Positions 1 through 5,660 of a DNA stretch of 5,775 bases are shown here, piece by piece (positions within the stretch are counted from its first letter, which is position 1; each line of letters begins with the position of its first letter). The position numbers and the translations under genes were made by a program. The stretch is from Puniceicoccaceae bacterium (GTDB lineage Bacteria; Verrucomicrobiota; Verrucomicrobiia; Opitutales; Coraliomargaritaceae): assembly GCA_003566795.1 (NCBI GenBank), contig PXBU01000025.1, forward strand, positions 1-5,775, written 5' to 3'. Below the pieces are notes generated by a model. It searched no databases, had not been told where the DNA came from, and worked only from the letters and a program-made list of their open reading frames with translations.

Positions 1-1
1 G

Positions 2-175
2 CCGGGCAATGTGAAAATTGCAAAAAAGGAATCTGGCCTTGGTAAGGCTTCCGTAGTCAATGTCAGCCAAGTTCTCACCCTGGATCGCACACTTCTAACT
101 GAACAGGTCCGACGACTATCCGACAAGAAAATGGTCGAAATAGATCAAGGCCTTCGGGCGGTCCTTGGGCTGTGA
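2..175 (+). CDS. PemK/MazF-family type II toxin, C-terminal part
   Basis: The frame starting at base 2 reads 57 codons to a TGA at 173-175, and the 5' part lies left of the window. The visible protein has the pattern of the C-terminal half of PemK/MazF toxins: a glycine-containing stretch (ESGLGKASVVNVSQ), then a strand and turn (VLTLDRTLL), then a closing helix ending in AVLGL. Family members are ribosome-independent or ribosome-associated mRNA endonucleases held in check by a small antitoxin usually encoded just upstream. The antitoxin and the N-terminal catalytic loops cannot be seen here. Toxin-antitoxin pairs are common integron cassettes and are thought to stabilise arrays. The stop codon sits one base before attC-1, as is typical for a cassette gene. 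Family assignment is from memory of the pattern, without a profile search. Confidence 0.8.
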   Translation, partial: PGNVKIAKKESGLGKASVVNVSQVLTLDRTLLTEQVRRLSDKKMVEIDQGLRAVLGL

Positions 176-176
176 C

Positions 177-270
177 ACCCAACAAAATGCTCAAGCGGAC
201 GCGGGGTAAGTGCCGGGCCGGCAAAGCCGGGCGGGTTTCTTGGCCGCGCCGGTTAAGCCAAGCGTTAGCT
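177..270 (+). other. attC-1 recombination site
   Basis: Outer cores are ACCCAAC (R'', 177-183) and GTTAGCT (R', 264-270). The inner arms pair as TGCT-C-AAGCGG-A-CGC with GCGCCGGTTAAGCCA, with one mismatch and two unpaired bases (C and A on this strand, so G and T on the bottom strand). This is the extrahelical-base pattern that integron integrases recognise on folded bottom-strand attC. The centre contains GGCAAAGCCGGGCG, shared with attC-3. The R' comes from the following SIR2 cassette. The R'' predicts a GTTGGGT core at the unseen 5' edge of the toxin cassette. Confidence 0.93.
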
Positions 271-289
271 GAGAGGATAGATCGAGAGA

Positions 290-1414
290 ATGGAAGTGTT
301 GCCAGTACAAAATGACAAACCCTCGACCGTGTTCATATTTGGTGCTGGCGCTTCTTATGCTGATGGCGTTCCATTACAGGCAGATATACTGCCTCAGATA
401 ATTAGAGATACAGACCCACAGCTTAAAAACTCAGATACAGCAAAGCGCCTTCGTAAGTTTCTTACTGAGCATTTTGCTCAAGGTGAGCAAGCGCCATCTC
501 TTGAAGAAGTGTTCGGTTTCATTGAGTTCTTTATCAAGAATGAAATCTCGTTATCTCGAGAGTGGGGAGTAAAAGAGCTTCTGGAGATAAAGGCAGATTT
601 CACCAAAGTCGTACACTACCTAATCAGCAAGAATACGAAGAGAAGCGAGCTATTTGGAGAATTTTGGCGAAAGATCGCCAAAATAGATCCAGAGGTTGGT
701 GTCATCACAACAAACTATGACACTCTAGCCGACGAAGCTTTTGATTCAATATATCCTGAATGCTTAATTGACTACTGTCTTGACTTTGTGAATTTTAGGC
801 ATCCAGAAGCAGGGGTACCGTTTGATTGGTGGATTGACCCGAAAAAGCCCACCGAAAACTTTGGTTATAGCAAGGTCACTAGAATTAAACTAATCAAGTT
901 ACACGGTAGTCTGAATTGGAAGTACTGCTCATGCTGCGGACAAATCGGGCTTACACCTTGGCAGCACGAGTTCAATCTCAAGCTCGACTCGTTTAGGTCA
1001 TTTATGGATACCCAGGTGACAGAGTGCCCCTTTGATGGGAATCGGCTCTCTTCCTTACTTCAAATGCCAACGCATATCAAAAGCAACCATAACTTTATCT
1101 TCAGCAAGCTTTATGATGAGGCATCATATCTAGTGGGTAACGCTAAACAACTAGTTTTTATTGGATATTCGTTTCCTGAGGCTGATGTTCATATCCGTGC
1201 ATTGATAAGGCGGTGTTTTTCGGACGATGGCAAAATTATTGTTATCAATAAAAGCCGAGCTAAAGACCTCAAGCACAGGTATGAAGGGTTGGCAAAGAAT
1301 GTCGATTACCATGAATATACTTTTGAGCGCTTTGTGAAATCTAAAGTTTTCGATGAGCTGCTTTCAGCTAACAAGGCGCTGCAGGGGACGGCTCGCTTCG
1401 CGAGCCGCTCCTGA
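290..1414 (+). CDS. SIR2-like domain protein (candidate NAD-consuming defence protein)
   Basis: A 374-residue protein with the SIR2-like (SIR2_2 type) fold from end to end. The nucleotide-binding glycine motif FGAGAS is at 17-22, and TTNYDT at 140-145 holds the conserved Asn142 and Asp144. KLHGSLNW at 203-210 holds the probable catalytic His205, and the closing motif IGYSFPEADVHIR is at 291-303. Cysteines 213 and 216 form one CxxC knuckle. Its partner is reduced to a lone Cys246 (CPFDG), so the metal site may be incomplete. Many bacterial proteins of this family degrade NAD+ during phage infection (for example the SIR2 domains of Thoeris ThsA and DSR proteins). With Asn and His kept, NADase activity is plausible but not shown. 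There is no second domain or partner gene. The ATG follows a GAGAG stretch, 25 bases after the cassette edge. Residues from about 359 on are encoded by attC-2 and are probably a non-native tail. Confidence 0.87.
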   Translation: MEVLPVQNDKPSTVFIFGAGASYADGVPLQADILPQIIRDTDPQLKNSDTAKRLRKFLTEHFAQGEQAPSLEEVFGFIEFFIKNEISLSREWGVKELLEIKADFTKVVHYLISKNTKRSELFGEFWRKIAKIDPEVGVITTNYDTLADEAFDSIYPECLIDYCLDFVNFRHPEAGVPFDWWIDPKKPTENFGYSKVTRIKLIKLHGSLNWKYCSCCGQIGLTPWQHEFNLKLDSFRSFMDTQVTECPFDGNRLSSLLQMPTHIKSNHNFIFSKLYDEASYLVGNAKQLVFIGYSFPEADVHIRALIRRCFSDDGKIIVINKSRAKDLKHRYEGLAKNVDYHEYTFERFVKSKVFDELLSANKALQGTARFASRS

Positions 1415-1428
1415 GCTTAGCGTTAGGG
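1366..1428 (+). other. attC-2 recombination site, short hairpin type
   Basis: Cores are AGCTAAC (R'', 1366-1372) and GTTAGGG (R', 1422-1428). The R'' is the exact reverse complement of GTTAGCT at the 5' edge of the same cassette (264-270). The middle is a perfect 8-bp hairpin, CGGCTCGC-TTC-GCGAGCCG (1389-1407), extended by CAGGGGA facing the CTCCTG arm with an unpaired A. At about 63 bp it is shorter than, and of a different sequence family from, the other three sites. It overlaps the last ~16 codons of the SIR2-like gene, whose TGA (1412-1414) lies inside the site. Confidence 0.93.
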
Positions 1429-1450
1429 CAAAGCAGATCTAGAACAAACT

Positions 1451-1762
1451 ATGAATCCAAGCACACGAAATGCGCTGATTTCTATTGCAAGCTGTCTGCT
1501 CCTCGGATTGGTGGCTGCTGCACTCTATTATGCTATTACTGTTCAGATGATGACTAGCGGGGTTCAACCAGTCGACCCCTCAGTTGCAGATGATGATATG
1601 AATTATGTGTCGGTTTCATTCTTTCAGAGATTCATCGCCCCCTTCACCTACTGGTCCCCCTGGGAGTTCTGGTGGAGGGATTTTCCTTTTTTCTCGGGAG
1701 TTGCGTTTCTTGGTATGGCTTTGGGCTTTCTGCTTGGAAAGACAGGAAGACAGGGCGGGTAA
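1451..1762 (+). CDS. small two-segment membrane protein, function unknown
   Basis: A 103-residue protein that I do not recognise. Residues about 8-33 form a strongly hydrophobic helix (SIASCLLLGLVAAALYYAI) and residues about 79-96 form a second one (FFSGVAFLGMALGFLLG). Between them is an acidic stretch (DPSVADDD, 42-49) and then an aromatic-rich segment (YWSPWEFWW, 67-75) that could lie along the membrane surface. The C-terminus is short and basic (KTGRQGG), so both ends are probably cytoplasmic with the loop outside. This is a prediction from hydrophobicity and charge only. The start has no clear Shine-Dalgarno sequence. It is the sole gene of a 459-bp cassette with matched cores, which supports a real gene, and such small membrane proteins are frequent in cassettes. 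An overlapping frame at 1605-1919 lacks comparable support. Confidence 0.75.
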   Translation: MNPSTRNALISIASCLLLGLVAAALYYAITVQMMTSGVQPVDPSVADDDMNYVSVSFFQRFIAPFTYWSPWEFWWRDFPFFSGVAFLGMALGFLLGKTGRQGG

Positions 1763-1794
1763 TTGTCAATTTGCTACAGAAGCCGGCCTCATTG

Positions 1795-1887
1795 CCCTAA
1801 CAAAGGGTTCAACCGGACGCCGGAAAGCTCCACGGCGGCAAAGCCGGGCGAGCTCAGTGGCGGCGCCGGTTAACCCAAACGTTAGGC
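1795..1887 (+). other. attC-3 recombination site
   Basis: Cores are CCCTAAC (1795-1801; GCCCTAAC if one more base is counted) and GTTAGGC (1881-1887). The R'' is the exact complement of GTTAGGGC at 1422-1429, the 5' edge of the same cassette. Inner arms GGGTT-C-AACCGG-A-CGCC and GGCGCCGGTTAACCC pair perfectly apart from two extrahelical bases. This is the cleanest folded site in the window. It contains the same GGCAAAGCCGGGCG centre as attC-1. Confidence 0.95.
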
Positions 1888-1902
1888 AAGAGCCAGAATC
1901 AA

Positions 1903-2748
1903 ATGCCAATGGAAACTAAGGAAGCCTTTAGAAAATTGATGCCAGAGTTTCTTGGGGTTTTTCTAGCAGTACTTCTAATGGGAATTGTTCTAGTCACTGG
2001 AAAAGTGCTGGTGGATGGGATTCCACTTACCTTTTCTGACATAGTTCAATTCCTCACGTTAGTTGTAATATCAGCTGCCCTATTTGTCGCAATTTGGGTT
2101 CAAAGGCGTAAGGAAAAGTTTGACAGATCCCTAGTCTATTTGAAGAACGGAATTGAATTAGTTGAAAAAGCGAAGCGTGTGCTAATCCGCGATGACGGTT
2201 CGGTCTCAAATCATCGTGTTGATTGGGTAACAGCAGCCAGGCTGATTTCAAGATGTCAATTAATCGTCGACCAAATTGACCTTGATCCCCATAAACGAAT
2301 CTTTGAATCAACACACGACTACTTCCGGCATGATCTTGGCGAAACGCTTAGGAAAGACAAAGGCTTCCAAAATCCAGCGTTCTTCCTAGGTGCCGAGGAT
2401 ACTGAAAAGTCTCTAGGTGAAGCCGCATGTGACCCTAATGAACCGTCTGATACACGCAAGTGGATTCCTAGAGAAATTGTCTCGACGATTATCCGTTTTA
2501 TACAGTACCCGCCTGGCTATGACGATCCCCTTTCCAAATCCACGCCACTAAACAAGGAAGAGCTCGAAAAGCTATGGCTCGATGAATACCAGGCAGTTAT
2601 GACGTATCTGCAATTTCGGGATCGATTCTACAAAGTGGGCGGAAAGGTCAACGGACGTACTAGAAACGGTGATATCGAAAAAGATCTCACGCCAAATCAA
2701 ATTGACTCGGAGATGAGAGGTGTTCACGGGGTGTTTTCAGAATGGTAG
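1903..2748 (+). CDS. membrane-anchored protein with cytoplasmic domain, function unknown
   Basis: A 281-residue protein that I do not recognise. Two hydrophobic helices lie at about 14-34 (PEFLGVFLAVLLMGIVLV) and 46-66 (IVQFLTLVVISAALFVAIWV), joined by a short loop. QRRKEK follows (67-72), a positive-inside signal that puts the remaining ~210 residues in the cytoplasm. That part is mixed and charged, with probable helices (LKNGIELVEKAKR; IIRFIQYPPGY; EELEKLWLDEYQAVMTYLQFRDRFYK) and no catalytic motif I can name. The ATG at 1903 is preferred to the in-frame ATG at 1909 because AAGAG at 1888-1892 is better placed for it, though both are weak. It fills one 941-bp cassette and stops 4 bases before attC-4. 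The layout resembles membrane-anchored sensor or effector proteins, but that is speculation. Confidence 0.82.
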   Translation: MPMETKEAFRKLMPEFLGVFLAVLLMGIVLVTGKVLVDGIPLTFSDIVQFLTLVVISAALFVAIWVQRRKEKFDRSLVYLKNGIELVEKAKRVLIRDDGSVSNHRVDWVTAARLISRCQLIVDQIDLDPHKRIFESTHDYFRHDLGETLRKDKGFQNPAFFLGAEDTEKSLGEAACDPNEPSDTRKWIPREIVSTIIRFIQYPPGYDDPLSKSTPLNKEELEKLWLDEYQAVMTYLQFRDRFYKVGGKVNGRTRNGDIEKDLTPNQIDSEMRGVHGVFSEW

Positions 2749-2752
2749 TCCT

Positions 2753-2828
2753 GCCTAACAAAAGCGTCAACGCGGACCGGCTTTTCCGCTGGCGCTCCAA
2801 AGCCGGCCGGTTACGCTAAACGTTAGAT
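2753..2828 (+). other. attC-4 recombination site
   Basis: Cores are GCCTAAC (2753-2759) and GTTAGAT (2822-2828). The R'' is the exact complement of GTTAGGC at 1881-1887, at the start of the same cassette. Inner arms AGCGT-C-AAC-G-CGG-A-CCGGC and GCCGGCCGGTTACGCT pair fully with three unpaired bases. At 76 bp its length matches the sites typical of Pseudomonas chromosomal arrays, though I could not compare sequences. Its R' opens a fifth cassette whose matching R'' (ATCTAAC) is absent from the rest of the window. Confidence 0.94.
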
Positions 2829-2842
2829 TTCAGAGAAGCAAA

Positions 2843-3304
2843 ATGGGAAAACATCTGCCCGAACGTCAAAAGTGGCTAGAGACTGCTCTTCAAGGACTAG
2901 CGTTCTGGATCGGCCATCGGCATTCGCTTTATAGGCATTATCCGCTGCCCGAAGGCGCGCTTGTCGCTGAGGCTTGCAATCTGATTCAGGCCAACATTCC
3001 GGACTCTATGGTTCTATTCCCGGAATGTATGTATCGGAATCTTGTAGCAGAAGGCATCCAACTACAGGGAATAGGGAACCAAGCAAGAGCGGATCTGGTG
3101 GTATGTGAGTCTGTTGCCAAGTCTATTGGGCGCGATGGCAACCTCTCTCAGCATGTGCGTTTTGTAATGGAGATGAAACGAGGCGGCTCGAACGTTCAAT
3201 CTATAAACACGGATCTGATTCGGCTTCACACTTTGTTAGAGAGCTCTCCTGCCGACGTTCGAGCTTTTTTGATTATTGTGGCGGAATCACGAGCTCCAAG
3301 GTAA
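2843..3304 (+). CDS. cassette protein cut by IS66; possible PD-(D/E)XK nuclease fold
   Basis: The frame starts 20 bases inside its cassette, after an AGAGAAG stretch that can serve as ribosome site. It runs 153 codons to a TAA at 3302-3304, which lies inside the left inverted repeat of the IS66 element (from 3301). The native C-terminus is therefore missing. The order of residues suggests a PD-(D/E)XK nuclease-like core: helix acidic residues (Glu43 or Glu61/Glu70), Asp84 in the strand RADLVV, then Glu110-Met-Lys112 in FVMEMKR. A helix with Asn and Asp (INTDLIRLHTLL) and a hydrophobic strand (VRAFLIIVAES) follow. That spacing is what the fold would show, but these motifs are weak and no profile search was possible. 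The protein could be a small stand-alone nuclease or a non-catalytic relative. It is probably inactive or unstable as it stands. Confidence 0.7.
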   Translation: MGKHLPERQKWLETALQGLAFWIGHRHSLYRHYPLPEGALVAEACNLIQANIPDSMVLFPECMYRNLVAEGIQLQGIGNQARADLVVCESVAKSIGRDGNLSQHVRFVMEMKRGGSNVQSINTDLIRLHTLLESSPADVRAFLIIVAESRAPR

Positions 3305-3323
3305 GCGGTCATTCTAGGCCGTT
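3301..3323 (+). repeat. IS66 left terminal inverted repeat (IRL)
   Basis: Begins GTAAGCGGTCATTCTAGG and agrees with the reverse complement of 5638-5660 at 20 of 23 positions. Its second to fourth bases supply the TAA that ends the interrupted cassette frame. Confidence 0.92.
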
Positions 3324-3328
3324 CTTCC

Positions 3329-3347
3329 CTGGGCTTCGTTGGCCCAG
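3329..3347. repeat. small inverted repeat in IS66 leader
   Basis: CTGGGC and GCCCAG form a 6-bp stem around a 7-base loop (TTCGTTG), between the left end and tnpA. There is no T-run after it, so it is not a standard terminator. It may reduce read-through translation or transcription into the transposase genes, as leader hairpins do in other insertion sequences. That role is a guess. Confidence 0.4.
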
Positions 3348-3369
3348 TAATCTGCTCCCGAACTCAACC

Positions 3370-3374
3370 AGGAG
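3370..3374 (+). promoter_or_regulatory. ribosome binding site of tnpA
   Basis: AGGAG lies six bases before the ATG at 3381. It is the strongest Shine-Dalgarno sequence in the window and fixes the tnpA start. Confidence 0.8.
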
Positions 3375-3380
3375 CAAATC

Positions 3381-3674
3381 ATGTCCAAATCCACCCGTAT
3401 TCGCCGCACGCCTGATCAATGGCGCGAACTGATTGCCGAGCAGGCTGCCAGCGCAATGAGCCAGGAGGCCTTTTGCAAGCACAAGCGATTGGCGCTGAGC
3501 ACATTCGCGAACTGGAAGCGTCGTCTTGGATTAATGTCGGCGGATCTGAAGCCATGTGCACCTGACCCCTCGGCATGGATCGACTTGAGCAGCCTTGGCG
3601 TCAACAGCAGCGGTGGCTGGACCATCGAGCTTGATCTGGGCGATGGTGTTTGTCTGCGCTTGAGGCGTGGCTGA
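3381..3674 (+). CDS. tnpA: IS66 accessory protein TnpA
   Basis: A 97-residue protein of the IS66 Orf1/TnpA family. Residues about 27-48 (SQEAFCKHKRLALSTFANWKRR) form the expected helix-turn-helix, with the conserved EaFC and tFxxWkrR pattern. The C-terminal WTIELDLGDGVCLRL (80-94) is the family's conserved closing strand. Studies of the related element IS679 found that TnpA, TnpB and TnpC are all needed for transposition. TnpA probably binds DNA or helps to assemble the transposition complex, but its exact role is not settled. The start is set by AGGAG at 3370-3374. The TGA stop overlaps the tnpB ATG in TGATG. Confidence 0.93.
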   Translation: MSKSTRIRRTPDQWRELIAEQAASAMSQEAFCKHKRLALSTFANWKRRLGLMSADLKPCAPDPSAWIDLSSLGVNSSGGWTIELDLGDGVCLRLRRG

Positions 3675-4054
3675 TGTTCTTCCCGGAAGACCGTGTGCGG
3701 GTGTGGCTGTATGCGCACCCGACCGATATGCGCAAGCAATTCGATGGGCTGGCTGCGCTGGCACGTAACCAGCTGGATGAAGACCCGATGAGTGGCCATC
3801 TGTTCGTGTTCATCAACCGGCGTCGGACGTACATGAAGGTCTTGTACTTTGATCGTGGCGGCTATTGCCTGTGGTGCAAGCGACTGGAGCAAGGCCAGTT
3901 CAACTACAACGCCCAGCGTGGTGAGAAACAGGCCTTGAGCTGGACGGACCTGAAGCTGTTGCTGGATGGCGTTGAAGTACAGAAATCGCGCCAGTTCAAG
4001 CGCTATCAGCATCCATCGGCAAAGGCACCGCGATATAATGCAGCCCATGGTTGA
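3674..4054 (+). CDS. tnpB: IS66 accessory protein TnpB
   Basis: A 126-residue protein of the IS66 Orf2/TnpB family, unrelated to the RNA-guided TnpB of IS200/IS605. Conserved marks are the TDMRKQFDGLAALA block (17-30), SGHLFVFINRRRTYMKVLYFD (40-60) and GGYCLWCKRLEQGQF (62-76). The frame is open further upstream to an ATG at 3650. The start at 3674 is chosen because it overlaps the tnpA stop by one base (TGATG) and yields the usual MFxPxDxVRVWL N-terminus of the family. Its length is slightly over the usual ~115 residues because of a basic tail overlapping tnpC. The biochemical function in transposition is unknown. Confidence 0.93.
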   Translation: MFFPEDRVRVWLYAHPTDMRKQFDGLAALARNQLDEDPMSGHLFVFINRRRTYMKVLYFDRGGYCLWCKRLEQGQFNYNAQRGEKQALSWTDLKLLLDGVEVQKSRQFKRYQHPSAKAPRYNAAHG

Positions 4055-5639
4055 AGCGGCTTCCAAGGGCACTACCTCGCAACGCGATTACGCGCAGTTG
4101 CAAGCGGCCTATGAATCGCTTCAGCAAGAGCATGAGTCGACTAAACAACGTTACGATGAAGAGCTTGAATCACTTAAGCAGCAACTTGCGTGGTTCAAGC
4201 GCCAAGTCTTTGGTCCCAAGTCTGAGAAGCGCCTGGTCGATCAGGCGGCGCATAGCGGCCTTTTGTTCGAAGCACTGCCGTCCTCAGATGAACCGGCACC
4301 GACAGAGCAAATCAGTTACACCCGTCGCAAGGGTACCAAGGACCGCGGTGATGCGGTCACCGATACCGGCCTGCGCTTCAGCGAAGACGTGCCGGTTGAA
4401 GTCATCCATGTAAAAGCCCCTGAAGTCGAGGCGATCCCGGAGGAACATCGGGAACTGATCGATGAGAAGGTCACTCGCCGACTGGCCCAGCGCCCCGGTA
4501 GCTATGTGGTGCTGGAGTATCGCCGGCCAGTGGTCAAGGACAAGCGTACCGACCAGCTGCATACGGTTCCGGCACCGATCAACGTGCTGGAAGCCAGCTT
4601 TGCTGATGTCAGCTTCTTAGTCGGGATGCTGATCGACAAGTTCTGCTATCACCTGCCGCTGTATCGCCAGCATCAGCGCCTGGCCATGAGCGGCGTCACG
4701 GTCAGCCGCAGCACGCTGACCCAACAGGTCGAGCGCGCCATTGCCCTGCTCAAGCCGATTTACGACGCACAACTGGCGCACATCCTGCTATCGAAAGTGC
4801 TGGCGATGGACGAGACGCCGATCATGGCGGGGCGCGGCAAGCCGGGCAAGATGAAGCAGGCTTGGTTCTGGCCGGTGTATGGGCAAGATGATGAGGTCTG
4901 CTTCATCTATGCGCCCTCCCGAGGCAGCAAAGTGGTCACCGAAGCGCTGGGCGAGCACTTCGATGGCACGTTGGTGACTGACGGGCACTCAGCCTATACC
5001 TGCTATGTGGACAAACGACCGGCGGTGACCCATGCCAACTGCTGGGCACATGCTCGGCGCAAGTTCGATGCGGCCCTGAAAGAGGACCCGAAAGCAGCCA
5101 ATCAGGCGCTGGCACTGATCGGCCAGCTTTACATAATCGAAGAACACATCCGCAAAAAGCAGCTGAATGGTGAGCAAAAGCTGGACTGGCGAACCAGGCA
5201 CAGCGTACCCATCGTGAAGGACTTCTGGGCCTGGTGTGATCAGCAGCGCCAGCGGATGGACCTGGCCAAGTCCAGCCCACTCCTCAAGGCACTGGGCTAT
5301 GTGAACGGACGTCAGGCCGCCCTGGAGGTGTTCCTGAGTGATCCGGATGTCCCCATCGACACCAACCATCTGGAGCGGGCCCTGCGGCCGATCCCGATGG
5401 GTCGGAAGAACTGGTTGTTCAGCTGGTCTGAGGTCGGCGCGCGCCATATCGGTGTGATCCAGAGCTTGCTGGTCACCTGCCGGCTGCATGAGGTCAACCC
5501 CTACACCTATCTGGTCGACGTGCTACAGCGCGTCGGCCAGCATCCGGCCAGCCGCGTGGATGAACTAACGCCTAAAGCCTGGAAAGAGAGGTTCGCGGCA
5601 AACCCGCTTGTATCAGACCTGCAGAGGGGCGGTCAATAA
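4038..5639 (+). CDS. tnpC: IS66-family transposase TnpC
   Basis: The catalytic transposase of the element, 533 residues from this start. An N-terminal coiled coil (about 18-65) ends in the family signature WFKRQVFGPKSEK. The central catalytic region carries the acidic triad: Asp258 in LAMDETP, Asp315 in LVTDGHSAY and Glu446 in DTNHLERALRPI. The CWAHARRKF motif (335-343) follows the second Asp. The segment that in many relatives holds a Cys-rich zinc finger (CPxCG) is here RRKGTKDRGDAVTDTG without cysteines, so this belongs to a finger-less branch. The ATG at 4038 overlaps the end of tnpB by 17 bases; ATG 4047 is an alternative. Neither has a good ribosome site, which suggests translational coupling. 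The TAA stop overlaps the right inverted repeat by two bases. All catalytic residues are present, so it is probably active. Confidence 0.94.
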   Translation: MQPMVEAASKGTTSQRDYAQLQAAYESLQQEHESTKQRYDEELESLKQQLAWFKRQVFGPKSEKRLVDQAAHSGLLFEALPSSDEPAPTEQISYTRRKGTKDRGDAVTDTGLRFSEDVPVEVIHVKAPEVEAIPEEHRELIDEKVTRRLAQRPGSYVVLEYRRPVVKDKRTDQLHTVPAPINVLEASFADVSFLVGMLIDKFCYHLPLYRQHQRLAMSGVTVSRSTLTQQVERAIALLKPIYDAQLAHILLSKVLAMDETPIMAGRGKPGKMKQAWFWPVYGQDDEVCFIYAPSRGSKVVTEALGEHFDGTLVTDGHSAYTCYVDKRPAVTHANCWAHARRKFDAALKEDPKAANQALALIGQLYIIEEHIRKKQLNGEQKLDWRTRHSVPIVKDFWAWCDQQRQRMDLAKSSPLLKALGYVNGRQAALEVFLSDPDVPIDTNHLERALRPIPMGRKNWLFSWSEVGARHIGVIQSLLVTCRLHEVNPYTYLVDVLQRVGQHPASRVDELTPKAWKERFAANPLVSDLQRGGQ

Positions 5640-5660
5640 CGGTCTGGAATGACCGGTTAC
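5638..5660 (-). repeat. IS66 right terminal inverted repeat (IRR)
   Basis: The reverse complement reads GTAACCGGTCATTCCAGACC and matches the left end at 20 of 23 positions (differences at positions 5, 15 and 18). It overlaps the last two bases of the tnpC stop. Confidence 0.92.

Larger units (their letters stand above)
1..3300 (+). mobile_element. integron gene-cassette array (partial, no integrase in window)
   Basis: Five consecutive single-gene units, all on the + strand, are separated by four attC recombination sites. Complete cassettes run 265-1422, 1423-1881 and 1882-2822, with cut points between G and TT of each GTTRRRY core. The first cassette is cut by the window edge and the fifth by an IS66 element at 3301. 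Each complete cassette shows exact complementarity between the core at its own 5' edge and the R'' core near its 3' end, which marks it as an intact excisable unit. Integrase, attI and the Pc promoter lie outside, so chromosomal versus mobile integron cannot be decided. The cassette genes look richer in A+T than the IS66 genes to the right, in keeping with separate origins. Confidence 0.93.
3301..5660 (+). mobile_element. IS66-family insertion sequence, structurally complete
   Basis: The 2360-bp element is bounded by GTAAGCGGTCATTC at the left and its near-complement at the right, with inverted repeats starting in GTAA as is usual for the family. It carries the standard tnpA-tnpB-tnpC order, all frames open, with stop/start overlaps pointing to coupled translation. 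IS66 elements normally make an 8-bp target duplication. Here the left flank is GCTCCAAG (3293-3300) and the right flank TTTACCCC (5661-5668), with no match. The left side is a cassette gene and the right side an IS256-family transposase, so the element sits at a rearranged junction. I cannot name the exact IS. Confidence 0.94.

Noticed and set aside
1389..1407. Perfect 8-bp hairpin as a transcription terminator for the SIR2-like gene
   Set aside because: There is no T-run after it, and it is the central stem of attC-2. Some attC sites may weaken transcription, but a dedicated terminator is not supported.
1605..1919. Open frame of 104 codons overlapping the small membrane protein gene and attC-3
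   Set aside because: It runs through the recombination site and into the next gene, is rich in Arg, Ser and Pro typical of an off-frame reading, and is not contained in one cassette.
177..2828. The four similar intergenic repeats as a CRISPR array or REP-type repeats
   Set aside because: They differ in length and sequence, are spaced by whole genes, and have the core and arm structure of attC sites.
265..3304. Adjacent SIR2, membrane and nuclease-like genes as one multi-gene defence operon
   Set aside because: Each gene is a separate cassette with its own attC, and the attC families differ, so their order is probably a product of independent insertions.
3416..4072. Long antisense frame (218 codons) opposite tnpA and tnpB
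   Set aside because: The + strand encodes well-conserved IS66 proteins; the antisense frame is a by-product of their G+C-rich codons and has no family likeness.
4989..5489. Antisense frame (166 codons) opposite tnpC
   Set aside because: It lies wholly within the conserved catalytic part of the transposase on the other strand, with no ribosome site or recognisable motif.
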